From Candidatus Epulonipiscium sp. (lineage in GTDB: Bacteria; Bacillota_A; Clostridia; Lachnospirales; Cellulosilyticaceae): DNA of 17,157 nucleotides. The stretch lies in NCBI GenBank assembly GCA_012841565.1, contig DUUM01000366.1:1-17157 (forward strand). Direction: 5' to 3'. Position numbers and translations under genes: made by a program. Below are positions 6,715 to 14,458 of the stretch, piece after piece. How positions within the stretch are numbered: position 1 is the first letter of the stretch; each line of letters begins with the position of its first letter. Below the pieces are notes generated by a model that saw nothing but the letters and a program-made list of their open reading frames with translations, had not been told where the DNA came from and searched no databases.

Positions 6715-6816
6715 TGGAATATCCTCCTTATTTTACAACCTATATCTTTACTATATAAATCCTCATGTTATTATTTTGATACGATTTGATTTTTTCCATC
6801 AGCAAAATGCTCTACC

Positions 6817-8064
6817 TTAATCCGGTAAAATATTTATGGGTCTCTGTTGCCCTAATTCTCCTGCCCACTCAAAAGCCTTTTTAGCTATAATAACGGCAAT
6901 AACCTCATTTATAACAGCAGCTGCCGCAATGGTCCCTTGGAGTATTGTTGCAGAAGTGGGATCAAAAGCATTTAATGTTGTAGCCGCAATGCCTTTAAAA
7001 ACCAATGAAACACCAGAGTGAGGTAATAGTGTAAATCCTAAATATTTCTTCAAAGTTTTTGGCAAACCTGTCACTTTTGCTCCTAAGAAAGCACCTGAAT
7101 ATTTACCTATTGCCCTTGATATAATGTATATGGCTGTAAATATTCCTGCACCTAAAATTAAGCGGTAATCCAAAGGCGCTCCAAGATTTAGGATAACAAC
7201 AATCAAAGAAAGTTCAAGAATTGGACTGAAAGCATTCATTATCTGTGACAATCTTTCTTCAGATACTATATTAGCAAAAGTGGCAGAGTAAGCCATACCT
7301 ATTAACAAGAAATTCAGAAATGGTTTTGCTAAAATCAGGTTATTAAATATAAATCCTACACCTGAAACTAGTAATATCAGTATAACCATAATCATTAACG
7401 TTGTATTTCTAGTCCTCTCTTTTTTTAAGATAATCCCTCCCACTAATCCGGTTGCTAGGCCAATAGCAATTGGTAATAATATCATGATAGCCAGTGTCAC
7501 ATACAGTGGTGTTGATTTTTCTGCATTAGCAGCCGTAATATAAGTAGTAATGCTGAAAAACACAATAATTGCAATAATATCATCAAGAGCTGCCATAGGA
7601 ATTAAAGTCCTCGTTACGGGGCCATCGGTTTTAAATTCTTTAACGATAGATAAAGCTGGCGCTGGAGCTGTTGCAAGTGCAATTCCTCCAAAAATAAGTG
7701 CCACATAGAGTGGTATATTTATAAAATAAAAGATTGTTCCAAAAAACAATGTCACCACAAATAAAGTCGTAAGGGATTGAAAAAGGGTTGTTACTATAAT
7801 TTGTTTACCTGTTTTTTTGAGTTCTTTTAATACAAGTTCAGTGCCAATCATCAAACCCATACCACACTCAAAAATACTTAAAAGAGTGGGATACCAACTA
7901 GCACTTAATAGTTTGTCGCTTATTATACCCACTGCATGAGGTCCTAGAATCATACCTGTTAAGAGCCATCCTAAAATAGCAGGAAGCCTTATCTTTGATA
8001 CAAGTTTACCTACAAAAAACGCAATAGAAACTCCCATGAGAAGCCTTAGTATTAGTAAATTCAT
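6817..8064 (-). CDS. Monovalent cation/proton antiporter (Na+/H+ exchanger family, CPA2-like)
   Basis: The 415-residue protein has about 12 hydrophobic segments and matches the PF00999 family. Visible signatures are LPAILGWLLTGMILGP (27-42), an ATAPAPALS motif (131-139) in the unwound helix region and ALDD (159-162), the aspartate pair expected to bind cation and proton. No cytosolic RCK/TrkA domain follows, unlike the KefB/KefC class. Such carriers exchange Na+ or K+ for protons across the cytoplasmic membrane; the ion cannot be assigned. The ATG at 8064 follows AAGGAGG. It shares one base with the stop codon of a small upstream reading frame (8064-8191), so translation may once have been coupled to a lost gene. 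Confidence 0.87.
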   Translation of the reverse strand: MNLLILRLLMGVSIAFFVGKLVSKIRLPAILGWLLTGMILGPHAVGIISDKLLSASWYPTLLSIFECGMGLMIGTELVLKELKKTGKQIIVTTLFQSLTTLFVVTLFFGTIFYFINIPLYVALIFGGIALATAPAPALSIVKEFKTDGPVTRTLIPMAALDDIIAIIVFFSITTYITAANAEKSTPLYVTLAIMILLPIAIGLATGLVGGIILKKERTRNTTLMIMVILILLVSGVGFIFNNLILAKPFLNFLLIGMAYSATFANIVSEERLSQIMNAFSPILELSLIVVILNLGAPLDYRLILGAGIFTAIYIISRAIGKYSGAFLGAKVTGLPKTLKKYLGFTLLPHSGVSLVFKGIAATTLNAFDPTSATILQGTIAAAAVINEVIAVIIAKKAFEWAGELGQQRPINILPD

Positions 8065-8191
8065 TATTCTCTTTCCTCCTTGGCCATTCCATAAAGCATA
8101 ATTTTAAATAGCTTGCTTAATTTAAGCTCATGCTCATCAAATTTTGTTAATAGTTTACAGCTAAATCAAGAACCACCTTGAAGATATGCAT
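8064..8191 (-). pseudogene. Small frameshifted ORF upstream of the antiporter, family not recognised
   Basis: Minus-strand translation from the ATG at 8191 gives MHIFKVVLDLAVNY then a stop. A shift of frame near 8155 continues as LLTKFDEHELKLSKLFKIML and on to KEERE, with a stop that overlaps the antiporter ATG by one base. The amphipathic, codon-like character of the second part suggests the end of a real gene, perhaps a regulator, now broken. I cannot name the family. It begins 2 bp after the stop of the M20 relic, so both may belong to a former operon. Confidence 0.3.
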
Positions 8192-8193
8192 TC

Positions 8194-8370
8194 TTAGTTG
8201 TTCAAAAAATCAAGCGCAAATTGTACATGTAGCGCAGCACCATATTTCATGTAATCTCCATCAATCTTAAATTTCTCATGGTGTGGGAAGTATATAGCTT
8301 CCTTTTCATCATTTCTATAACCAAGCATTGCATAAACTCCTATCTGCAAATCCTGTTCTATTTTAGATAT
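8194..8370 (-). pseudogene. M20-family amidohydrolase, C-terminal remnant
   Basis: An open frame of 58 codons plus stop has no start codon with a ribosome site, and ends GVYAMLGYRNDEKEAIYF followed by HHEKFKIDGDYMKYGAAL and a DFLNN tail. This is the C-terminal signature of M20D amidohydrolases/carboxypeptidases: a small hydrophobic strand, a P-H-H metal-site context and the terminal helix. An intact family member has about 390 residues, so roughly 330 are missing. The upstream side runs directly into a transposase-like fragment, which may mark the truncation point. Confidence 0.68.
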
Positions 8371-8533
8371 TCAGAATTGTCAATGAAAAACTAAACTCTT
8401 TCTCTGCCAGTCTATATTTTTCTAATAACTGATGTTTAAATTCCGGCGTAAATGTTGGCCTTTGCTTTCTAGACTTGATCCTAAGATCACTGCTTAAGTT
8501 TATATTACACGACCTTAAAATATTTGTCCAGTT
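8363..8533 (-). pseudogene. Transposase OrfA-like fragment (IS3-type helix-turn-helix)
   Basis: An open minus-strand frame contains RKQRPTFTPEFKHQLLEKY at about 8414-8470. This closely resembles the start of IS3-family OrfA proteins (HTH_Tnp_1, xRPTFTPEFKxQLVxLY). After that the sequence stops resembling the family and terminates at 8363. No OrfB, catalytic DDE region or terminal inverted repeat is visible. It abuts the M20 remnant, so an insertion followed by decay is a plausible history. Confidence 0.45.
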
Positions 8534-8543
8534 TTAGGATGCC

Positions 8544-8572
8544 TTGTACTACTGTGTAGATAATGCTATAAT
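8544..8572 (+). promoter_or_regulatory. Promoter of the TetR/FMN-reductase genes
   Basis: TTGTAC (8544-8549) and a perfect TATAAT (8567-8572) are 17 bp apart, 52 bp upstream of the TTG start. A short inverted repeat TTGA-N6-TCAA lies just downstream and could be an operator half-site pair. Confidence 0.65.
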
Positions 8573-8623
8573 AGTTGAGAATGTTCAATTTATATATATA
8601 AACTAATAGCGAGGAAAATACTC

Positions 8624-9211
8624 TTGATAAAAGAAAACACACGAGATAGAATATTTAAAATAGCTTCCAAACTTTTTAAGGAAAAGGGATTCAATCATGT
8701 AACAGTGGAGAATATCTGTGCAGCTTGTAATATTTCAAAACGTACATTTTATTATCATCTTAAGTCTAAAAATGATATCTTATTTTATTACTATGATCAC
8801 ATAATTGAGAACATTAATCCTCTTTTAACTCAAATGCTAAATACAAATAGTAATTGGGAACAACTTATTCTAATTTTTGATAACCTCATAAATAATATGG
8901 AATACTTAGGTCCAGATATCAATAGCCAACTACTCTTAATAAATTTACAAGATAATAAAAATACCTTTGATTTAAGACAAGATTTAGCGGATATCGCAAT
9001 ACAAATTATTAAAAATGGTCAGAATAATAAACAAATCCGAAATTCAAATAATGCATCTGATCTCTACCGCTCTGCTGCCTATATGTTTACAGGTTATGAA
9101 TATATGTGGTGTGTTAAGGACGGCAAATTCCCCTGGAAAGAACAGTTTTACAATTCTTTGGAGAATTTATTTGATATTGATCCTGTGTTACGTAAGTATA
9201 ATAATGATTGA
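8624..9211 (+). CDS. TetR/AcrR-family transcriptional regulator
   Basis: The 195-residue protein opens with a canonical TetR DNA-binding domain. This comprises DRIFKIASKLFKEKGFNHVTV, then the helix-turn-helix ENICAACNISKRTFYYHLKSK at about residues 29-49. A helical ligand/dimer domain follows, with many aromatic residues near the end (MFTGYEYMWCVKDG). The start is TTG at 8624 with GAGG 9 bases upstream, a weak combination that suits a low-level repressor. The NADPH-dependent FMN reductase lies 108 bp downstream on the same strand and is the likely target. Codons 103-112 are duplicated exactly at 321-350. Confidence 0.9.
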   Translation: MIKENTRDRIFKIASKLFKEKGFNHVTVENICAACNISKRTFYYHLKSKNDILFYYYDHIIENINPLLTQMLNTNSNWEQLILIFDNLINNMEYLGPDINSQLLLINLQDNKNTFDLRQDLADIAIQIIKNGQNNKQIRNSNNASDLYRSAAYMFTGYEYMWCVKDGKFPWKEQFYNSLENLFDIDPVLRKYNND

Positions 9212-9319
9212 CAAGAGATAGTCCTAGCTTTTCTAACGTGTTTATGGTAATCTGTGATTATTGAAACAGGCTTAATAGAAAGGGCCATATGAATAAAATT
9301 ATAAATAGGAGGAACTAAT

Positions 9320-9877
9320 ATGACTAAAATAGCTATTATTATTGGCAGCACAAGACCAGGAAGAAATGGAGAAGCAGTTGGGAAATGGGTTTATGAACAA
9401 TCTAAAAACCATCGTGATGCAGAATTTGAATTGGTTGATCTAGCAGAATATAATTTACCTTTATTAGATGAACCATATCCAGCAATGATGCAGCAATATA
9501 GTAAGGATCATACAAAAAAATGGGCTGAAAAGATAAAGTCATTTGATGGATATATAATAGTAACACCAGAGTACAACCACAGCACATCTGCAGCGCTTAA
9601 GAATGCAATAGATTACTTAAATGTAGAATGGGCTGATAAAGCAGCTGGGTTTGTCAGCTATGGCAGTGCAGGTGGTGCTCGCGCTGTTGAACATTTAAGA
9701 CAAATCTTTGCAGAATTAAGAGTGGCAACCGTACGTGATCAGGTTATGTTTTCACTTTTCACTGATTTTGTAGATATGAGTGAGTTTAAGCCCGCTTCAC
9801 TCCACAACAGTGAAGTTGACGTTTTATTTAATCAAGTAATATCTTGGAGTAATGCTTTAAAAACAATACGCAAGTAA
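9320..9877 (+). CDS. NADPH-dependent FMN reductase family protein
   Basis: The 185-residue flavodoxin-like protein shows both FMN-binding motifs of the family: GSTRPGRNGEAV (9-20) for the phosphate and PEYNHS (83-88) with YGSAGG (114-119) for the isoalloxazine ring. Relatives reduce quinones, azo dyes or chromate, or supply reduced FMN, using NAD(P)H in the cytoplasm. An AGGAGG site lies 7 bases before the ATG. It follows a TetR gene and ends at the strong terminator at 9915-9950. The physiological substrate is not determined by sequence. Confidence 0.92.
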   Translation: MTKIAIIIGSTRPGRNGEAVGKWVYEQSKNHRDAEFELVDLAEYNLPLLDEPYPAMMQQYSKDHTKKWAEKIKSFDGYIIVTPEYNHSTSAALKNAIDYLNVEWADKAAGFVSYGSAGGARAVEHLRQIFAELRVATVRDQVMFSLFTDFVDMSEFKPASLHNSEVDVLFNQVISWSNALKTIRK

Positions 9878-9914
9878 AACTTAAGCCACTCTTTGTTAAT
9901 AATTGAAAGAACAT

Positions 9915-9950
9915 AAAACAACCCTTGACCTATCGTCATAGGGTTGTTTT
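9915..9950. terminator. Bidirectional rho-independent terminator
   Basis: AAAACAACCCT pairs with AGGGTTGTTTT, and inside this TGAC pairs with GTCA around CTATC, with one bulged T. It lies between the convergent FMN reductase gene (plus) and the sugar dehydrogenase pseudogene (minus), and gives a U-rich end in both directions. Confidence 0.85.
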
Positions 9951-9970
9951 GCATTTGAAAAAAATAGCTA

Positions 9971-10392
9971 TTATTTTAAAGTCAACTTAATAATTTTATC
10001 ATCCCCTACAGATGGATTTCCTCTGCCGTCCTGGTTACTTGTTGTCAGATATATTGCGCCATCCTTTGCCTCTATTACTCCACGTAAACGACCATACTCA
10101 TTTAATAGCCCCATCTCTACTGCTTCTACTTTTGTCCCCTCTTTATTTAGAAACAGAAGAAGTAATTGCCGTCCACGTAGGTTGGCAACAAGCAATCTTC
10201 CTTGCCATGGTCCTTGATTGACAAACACTATCCCCGATGGTGCCCATGTCGTATCGCTACTATGTATTAGGGGCGCAGCGACATTGAATTGCCTGCATCT
10301 CCAGTGGTTACGTATAGTTTCCTATCTGGGCCAATCTTAATCCTTCCTCCATTATGAATCAATCCGCCAGGAATCTTGTCTATGATCAGCAT
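9971..10392 (-). pseudogene. PQQ-dependent sugar dehydrogenase (GSDH/sorbosone type), deleted and frameshifted
   Basis: Two pieces of one beta-propeller protein are recognisable. The upstream piece (about 10392-10280) encodes IPGGLIHNGGRIKIGPDRK and then LYVTTGDAGN, the GSDH signature. The downstream piece (about 10280-9971) lies in another frame. It reads WAPSGIVFVNQGPWQGRLLV, then the final blade with LRGVIEAKDGAIYLTTSNQD and a GDDKIIKL end. The middle of the propeller that normally separates these motifs, roughly 100 residues, is absent, and everything before the first piece is missing. Intact relatives oxidise sugars outside the cytoplasm with PQQ. This copy cannot be functional. Only the last 85 codons remain as an open frame from an internal ATG at 10228. 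Confidence 0.75.
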
Positions 10393-10426
10393 GATATTAT
10401 TTTAGCTAACATAAGATAAACCACCC

Positions 10427-10774
10427 TCAATTCCTCAAAACCTTCTCCATCGATTTGCCTTTTGCCAATTCGTCAACCAATTTGTCAAGCCAACGGATTT
10501 TCTGCATAAGTGGGTCTTCAACTTCCTCTACGCGAACACCGCATACTACTCCCGTGATTTTATGGACATTAAGGTTAATTTGCGGGGCTTCAGCAAAGAA
10601 CGTCTGGAAATCAACCTCTTTCTCAATTTGCGCCTCCAAACCATGCCCGTCATAGCCAGTCAACCAACAAGTGACCGTATCGACTTCTTCTTTTGTGCGA
10701 CCCTTTTTCTCCGCCTTTTGGACGTACATAGGATAAACGCTTGAAAAAGCCATCGTAAATATTTTTGGTTTCAT
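10427..10774 (-). CDS. DUF2200 domain-containing protein
   Basis: The 115-residue protein matches the DUF2200 family over its full length, with [20 protein letters not shown] near the start and the conserved core TCWLTGYDG. The family has no established function; it is small, soluble and widespread in soil bacteria and Firmicutes. Its ATG overlaps the stop codon of the 67-aa gene upstream (ATGA), so the two are translationally coupled. Base composition is clearly richer in G+C than the flanking genes, which suggests later acquisition. Confidence 0.85.
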   Translation of the reverse strand: MKPKIFTMAFSSVYPMYVQKAEKKGRTKEEVDTVTCWLTGYDGHGLEAQIEKEVDFQTFFAEAPQINLNVHKITGVVCGVRVEEVEDPLMQKIRWLDKLVDELAKGKSMEKVLRN

Positions 10775-10974
10775 AGTATTTTCTCTCCTCTTTCTTTTTT
10801 GACTTGTTCCTTCTCAATCAGAGTCAGAGCAACCTTCAGAGCGGCCATTCGCCGTTCAAGAAGAGTCTGCTGTGACTTGCCTAGTTTCGTGAGGTCCATC
10901 TTCTCGCACTTATGGAGCGTCGACAACAAGGCACGATGCGCTTCGCTTAACTCTTTATTTGTATATTCCGCCAC
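10771..10974 (-). CDS. Small conserved-looking hypothetical protein coupled to DUF2200
   Basis: I do not recognise this 67-residue protein. The start is GTG at 10974, chosen because GGAGGG lies 6 bases upstream; an in-frame GTG at 11004 is less well placed. The product is charged and helical: an acidic/polar first half ([20 protein letters not shown]), a [20 protein letters not shown] helix, and a lysine/glutamate-rich tail. There is no signal peptide or membrane segment. Its stop overlaps the DUF2200 start by four bases, so the two are probably made together and may interact. G+C is high for this window (bases 10861-10920 are 30 of 60 G or C). Confidence 0.65.
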   Translation of the reverse strand: MAEYTNKELSEAHRALLSTLHKCEKMDLTKLGKSQQTLLERRMAALKVALTLIEKEQVKKERGEKIL

Positions 10975-11043
10975 TCTAATCCCTCCACTTGTTTTACCCT
11001 CCACCTAATCTTTTTCACCTCTTTTTAAGTATTCCTAACTTTC

Positions 11044-11361
11044 TTAAGCAAATATCTTTTTTTGTATTTTATAATCGTACCCATAACTAAGGGCCACTTC
11101 ATAAATAGTCCTCATAATTACTGCTATAAAAAGAGGGATATCTGGTAAACCAATGCCAAGCAACCCCAGCCCCCCTCCTTCTAAAACAGTAATGGAAGTA
11201 TTTACCATTTTAGTTTGATTTGCTTTTTTATCTAGTTTTTAATATGCTTTTTTGTTAACGCTCTATCAATTGCATAATTATTTATATCATACTCTAGCAT
11301 TCTTTGATCCTTTTTATAGGTTTTTTCTATATACCCATCTCCTTTTTCAAATACTAATTGC
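11044..11361 (-). pseudogene. EcsC-family protein, frameshifted remnant
   Basis: The gap between the small ORF and lon holds a decayed EcsC gene. The upstream piece (about 11361-11240) reads QLVFEKGDGYIEKTYKKDQR and further polar residues to a stop. A second frame (about 11245-11044) reads KLDKKANQTKMVNTSITVLE, then GGGLGLLGIGLPDIPLFIAV and MRTIYEVALSYGYDY before a stop. The glycine-rich helix followed by LPDIPLF and RTIYEVALSYGYD is the EcsC hallmark. A frameshift near 11240 and the loss of both ends (intact members have about 240-270 residues) make it non-functional. Confidence 0.68.
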
Positions 11362-11420
11362 TACCTATTTTATGTTTTAATTTAGCAAATTTTTATGCAA
11401 TCCCTCATCTATTTCTTATC

Positions 11421-13802
11421 CTATATAGTTAATTTTTTTATACTTTCTCTTGCAACTTGAAGAAAATCTAGTTTTGGAAGTTCAATACCTATGGTTTCTT
11501 TAATGACATCTTCAATTGTTTCTACTAATATAAATTCTAATTCCTTTTGTACATCTTCTGGGATATCTGTTATATCCTTTTCATTATCCTTTGGTAAAAT
11601 GATTCTCTTTATTCCTGCACGGTGAGCAGCAAGTACCTTTTCTTTAATGCCACCTACAGGTAGTACAGCACCTCTTAATGAAATTTCGCCTGTCATTGCT
11701 AGTTTAGAATCTACTGAATGTCCAGTTATTAGGGAAGCAATTGCTGTAAATAATCCTACCCCTGCAGATGGGCCATCTTTTGGGATAGATCCTGCTGGCA
11801 CATGAATGTGCAAATCATATTTATCAAATTTAAGACCTCTTTGATTAAACGTAAATCTTGACCTAATCAAACTTTGTGAAATCTTAGCTGACTCCTTCAT
11901 TACATCTCCAAGCTGACCTGTTAGTATTAATTTACCGTTACCTGGCATCATTGCACCCTCAATGAATAATATATCTCCTCCTACCGGTGTCCAAGCTAAA
12001 CCTGTTACAACCCCTGGTGGATTACTTTTATTTACCCGATCGTAATTAACAACTTCATGACCTAATATATCAAATAACATATTTCCTTTTACAATATAAG
12101 GTAAGGGAATATCTCCTTCAACTACCTTTTCTGAGGCTACTCTTGCCACTGCTGATAACTTACGTTTTAATTCTCTTACACCCGCTTCTCTTGTGTACTT
12201 CTCTATTATTAATTTTATAGCTTCATCTTCGATTTGCAGTTGATCTTTGTTTAATCCATTTTCCTCTAATACAGAAGATACTAAGTGATTTTTACCAATA
12301 TGGAACTTCTCATAGCTTGTATAACTACTGATGTCTATAATCTCCATACGATCTCTAAGTGGCGCCGGAATATCCTTTAAGCTATTTGCTGTTGCAATGA
12401 AAAACACATTTGACAAATCATAGGGTACTTCTAAATAGTGATCTGAGAAGCTATCATTTTGTTCTGGATCTAAAACTTCTAATAAGGCACTGGTTGGATC
12501 GCCACTTACAGATGTCATCAACTTGTCTACTTCATCTAATACAAATACTGGATTATTTTCACCCGCTTTTTTTATTCCTTGAATTACTCTCCCTGGCAAC
12601 GCTCCTATATAGGTCCTTCTATGGCCTCTAATTTCAGCTTCATCTCGAACCCCGCCAAGACTTATTCGAACATACTTACGTCCCAAAGCTTCCGCTATAC
12701 TTTTTCCTAAACTAGTCTTACCCGTTCCTGGTGGTCCTACTAATAGCAAAATTGAACCTTGCTTGTTTTGTTTCAATTTCATTACTGTTAAATGTTGAAT
12801 CACCCGATCCTTTACTTTTTTAAGTCCATAGTGCCGCTCATCTAATATCTTTCTTGCAGATTTAATATCTATGTCCCTAATTTGACTTTTACCCCAAGGT
12901 AAAGATGTCAATAAATCCAAGTAGTTTTGGATTACATTTGCTTCTGAACTATTAGGGCTTTGCCGTTTTAGTTTAGCTAATTCATTCAATGCCACTTCTT
13001 TTACATCTTCAGGCATATTTGAAGCTTCTATTAATTCCTGATAGTCTTTTTTCTTATTCCCCTTGCTTCCCTCAGCATCTCCTAATTCTTCCTGAATAGC
13101 TTCTAGTTGCTTTCTTAAAATCGTTTCCTTATAATTTTTATTAATATCTTCGTTTAACCTAGATGATAGTTCTATTTGAAATTCTATTGATGTCTTATGC
13201 TCAATTAAAAAATCTAACATCTTCAAACTTCTTTCTTTTAATGAACGCATTTCTAAGAATGCTTGCTTCTCCCCAGGAGATAGATTTATATAAGGAACTA
13301 AATATGCTATAATGCTTGGAATATTATCTATTCCCATTATATATTCCACATAGGTTTCAGAACCCCTAAAATTCTTGCTAATTTCAGCAGTTGAATTCTT
13401 AATATATTCTAATATTTGATTTTGTTCTTTTTCATTTAAGTCTATCGTATCAGGAATGAAATCATAATTTACCCTTAGATTATTTTCAGATGATTTAAAT
13501 TCCTTTACTGCTACTCTTTCTAGCACATCTATATTATATTCATAGCCTTCACTTATTCTTGTTCTATCTACTATTTTGATTAGCGTACCAATACTATAAA
13601 AGTCATCTTCTTCATATGCCCCATTACTTTTAGTATCTTTTACTGTTAAAGCAATGGCATAAAACCCCTCTTCTTTTATTCTTTCATAAAGTCCATCCCT
13701 AGGCTCCATGCTTAATTTCACCTTAAGATCCCCACCATGAAATAAAACTAAATTTGGTATAGCAACCACAGATAACTCTTTATTTATATTTAATTTTTCC
13801 AT
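11421..13802 (-). CDS. lon: ATP-dependent Lon protease (LonA type)
   Basis: The roughly 793-residue length is normal for LonA. The N-terminal substrate-binding domain (about 1-200) and a coiled-coil linker precede the AAA+ module with Walker [10 protein letters not shown] (356-364), the [13 protein letters not shown] segment and Walker [10 protein letters not shown]. The C-terminal protease domain has the catalytic serine in PKDGPSAG (about S679) and lysine in GGIKEK (about K722). Lon degrades misfolded and selected regulatory proteins in the cytoplasm. GGAGGG is spaced 7 bases from the ATG at 13802 and 4 from an adjacent ATG at 13805. A longer start at 13817 would contain the ribosome site itself. 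The gene follows a MarR regulator by 69 bp, and a 19-bp site like the one in the MarR promoter lies in that gap, so MarR-controlled expression is likely. The usual Firmicute neighbours clpX, lonB and ysxC are absent here, so this may be a second lon. Confidence 0.96.
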   Translation of the reverse strand: MEKLNINKELSVVAIPNLVLFHGGDLKVKLSMEPRDGLYERIKEEGFYAIALTVKDTKSNGAYEEDDFYSIGTLIKIVDRTRISEGYEYNIDVLERVAVKEFKSSENNLRVNYDFIPDTIDLNEKEQNQILEYIKNSTAEISKNFRGSETYVEYIMGIDNIPSIIAYLVPYINLSPGEKQAFLEMRSLKERSLKMLDFLIEHKTSIEFQIELSSRLNEDINKNYKETILRKQLEAIQEELGDAEGSKGNKKKDYQELIEASNMPEDVKEVALNELAKLKRQSPNSSEANVIQNYLDLLTSLPWGKSQIRDIDIKSARKILDERHYGLKKVKDRVIQHLTVMKLKQNKQGSILLLVGPPGTGKTSLGKSIAEALGRKYVRISLGGVRDEAEIRGHRRTYIGALPGRVIQGIKKAGENNPVFVLDEVDKLMTSVSGDPTSALLEVLDPEQNDSFSDHYLEVPYDLSNVFFIATANSLKDIPAPLRDRMEIIDISSYTSYEKFHIGKNHLVSSVLEENGLNKDQLQIEDEAIKLIIEKYTREAGVRELKRKLSAVARVASEKVVEGDIPLPYIVKGNMLFDILGHEVVNYDRVNKSNPPGVVTGLAWTPVGGDILFIEGAMMPGNGKLILTGQLGDVMKESAKISQSLIRSRFTFNQRGLKFDKYDLHIHVPAGSIPKDGPSAGVGLFTAIASLITGHSVDSKLAMTGEISLRGAVLPVGGIKEKVLAAHRAGIKRIILPKDNEKDITDIPEDVQKELEFILVETIEDVIKETIGIELPKLDFLQVARESIKKLTI

Positions 13803-13835
13803 CATTTTTCCCTCCATATTATACTGATAATTTAA

Positions 13836-13854
13836 TTAGTTTTCGTTAACCTAA
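13836..13854. promoter_or_regulatory. MarR-type operator candidate upstream of lon
   Basis: Read on the minus strand the site is TTAGGTTAACGAAAACTAA. It matches the site in the MarR promoter (14312-14330) at 14 of 19 positions, including the whole outer TTAGGT and AACTAA halves. A further perfect palindrome, AACTAATAGTT, overlaps its upstream side (about 13852-13862). Confidence 0.55.
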
Positions 13855-13871
13855 CTATTAGTTTAAATTTT

Positions 13872-14291
13872 CTACCCTTTGATTTTGATTAAAATATTTA
13901 TTAAAACATTGGTTTCATCTTCATCTAGTCGTTCTAATATTCTTTCCACTAATCTTTTAACCTCCAAATCTTCAAACCCTGCTATATGTTTTCCTCTTTC
14001 AGTAAGATATATATATTGAACTCTACCATCTTCCTGGCATTGACTTTTATAAACACAACCTAATTTTATAAATTTCTTGATCATCTGAGTAATAGACGGT
14101 TTAGATAAATCTAATATTTCCGCTAACCCAGTAATTGTAATGTATTCGTATTTCCCAATCTTTTTTATATACTCAATTTGACGAAGTGTTAATTCCGACA
14201 TATTAAGTTCATTCGTTAGTTTACATGAGCACTCTCCCTTTAATTCCCTAAGCCCTTTGTAAGTTTCATATAATTTCTTATTATAATCCAA
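13872..14291 (-). CDS. MarR-family transcriptional regulator
   Basis: The 139-residue protein has the MarR plan: an N-terminal dimerisation helix, a winged helix at about 38-105 (LTLRQIEYIKKIGKYEYITI, then GLAEILDLSKPSITQMIKKF, then the wing DGRVQYIYLTERG) and a C-terminal helix. A CSC motif at residues 21-23 (GECSCKL) could be redox-sensitive, but that is conjecture. The start is TTG at 14291 with GGGGTG 5 bases upstream. It has a good promoter (14335-14363) with an operator at the transcription start, which predicts autorepression. The lon gene follows in the same direction. Confidence 0.88.
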   Translation of the reverse strand: MDYNKKLYETYKGLRELKGECSCKLTNELNMSELTLRQIEYIKKIGKYEYITITGLAEILDLSKPSITQMIKKFIKLGCVYKSQCQEDGRVQYIYLTERGKHIAGFEDLEVKRLVERILERLDEDETNVLINILIKIKG

Positions 14292-14311
14292 ATTATCACC
14301 CCATTCGTTAA

Positions 14312-14330
14312 TTAGTTAAGCTTTACCTAA
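14312..14330. promoter_or_regulatory. MarR autoregulatory operator candidate
   Basis: On the minus strand the site is TTAGGTAAAGCTTAACTAA: 8-bp arms with one mismatch around AGC. It covers the predicted transcription start of marR. Confidence 0.6.
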
Positions 14331-14334
14331 CAAT

Positions 14335-14363
14335 ATCTTAAACCCTATTAGATAATTTGTCAA
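14335..14363 (-). promoter_or_regulatory. Promoter of the MarR gene (and probably lon)
   Basis: On the minus strand a perfect TTGACA (14358-14363) and TAAGAT (14335-14340) are 17 bp apart. No terminator is visible between the MarR gene and lon, so the transcript may cover both. Confidence 0.6.
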
Positions 14364-14385
14364 TATTAATTTTCCTATTTATAAT

Positions 14386-14420
14386 CAAAAACAGAGTAGA
14401 AGAAAACCTTCCACTCTGTT
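14386..14420 (-). terminator. Terminator of the CPA1 antiporter gene
   Basis: AACAGAGT pairs with ACTCTGTT, continued by GAAG/CTTC after one mismatch, around a short A-rich loop. On the minus strand the hairpin is followed by TTTTTG. It starts about 40 bp past the stop codon. Confidence 0.78.
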
Positions 14421-14458
14421 AGATCCAATTTTAGAGGAACCCCTTACTTTTCATCAAT

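Noticed and set aside
9148..9351. Minus-strand 67-codon frame overlapping the TetR and FMN reductase genes
   Set aside because: It lies antisense to two well-supported genes, has no ribosome site and no recognisable product.
13803..13817. Longer lon start giving MEGKMM
   Set aside because: The ATG at 13817 is immediately followed by GGAGGG, which is the ribosome site for the ATGs at 13805/13802, and it has no site of its own.
13818..13823. Perfect TATAAT directly upstream of lon
   Set aside because: It lies only 2 bp before the GGAGGG site, so a transcript from it would start in or after the ribosome site. It has no -35 at the right distance either.
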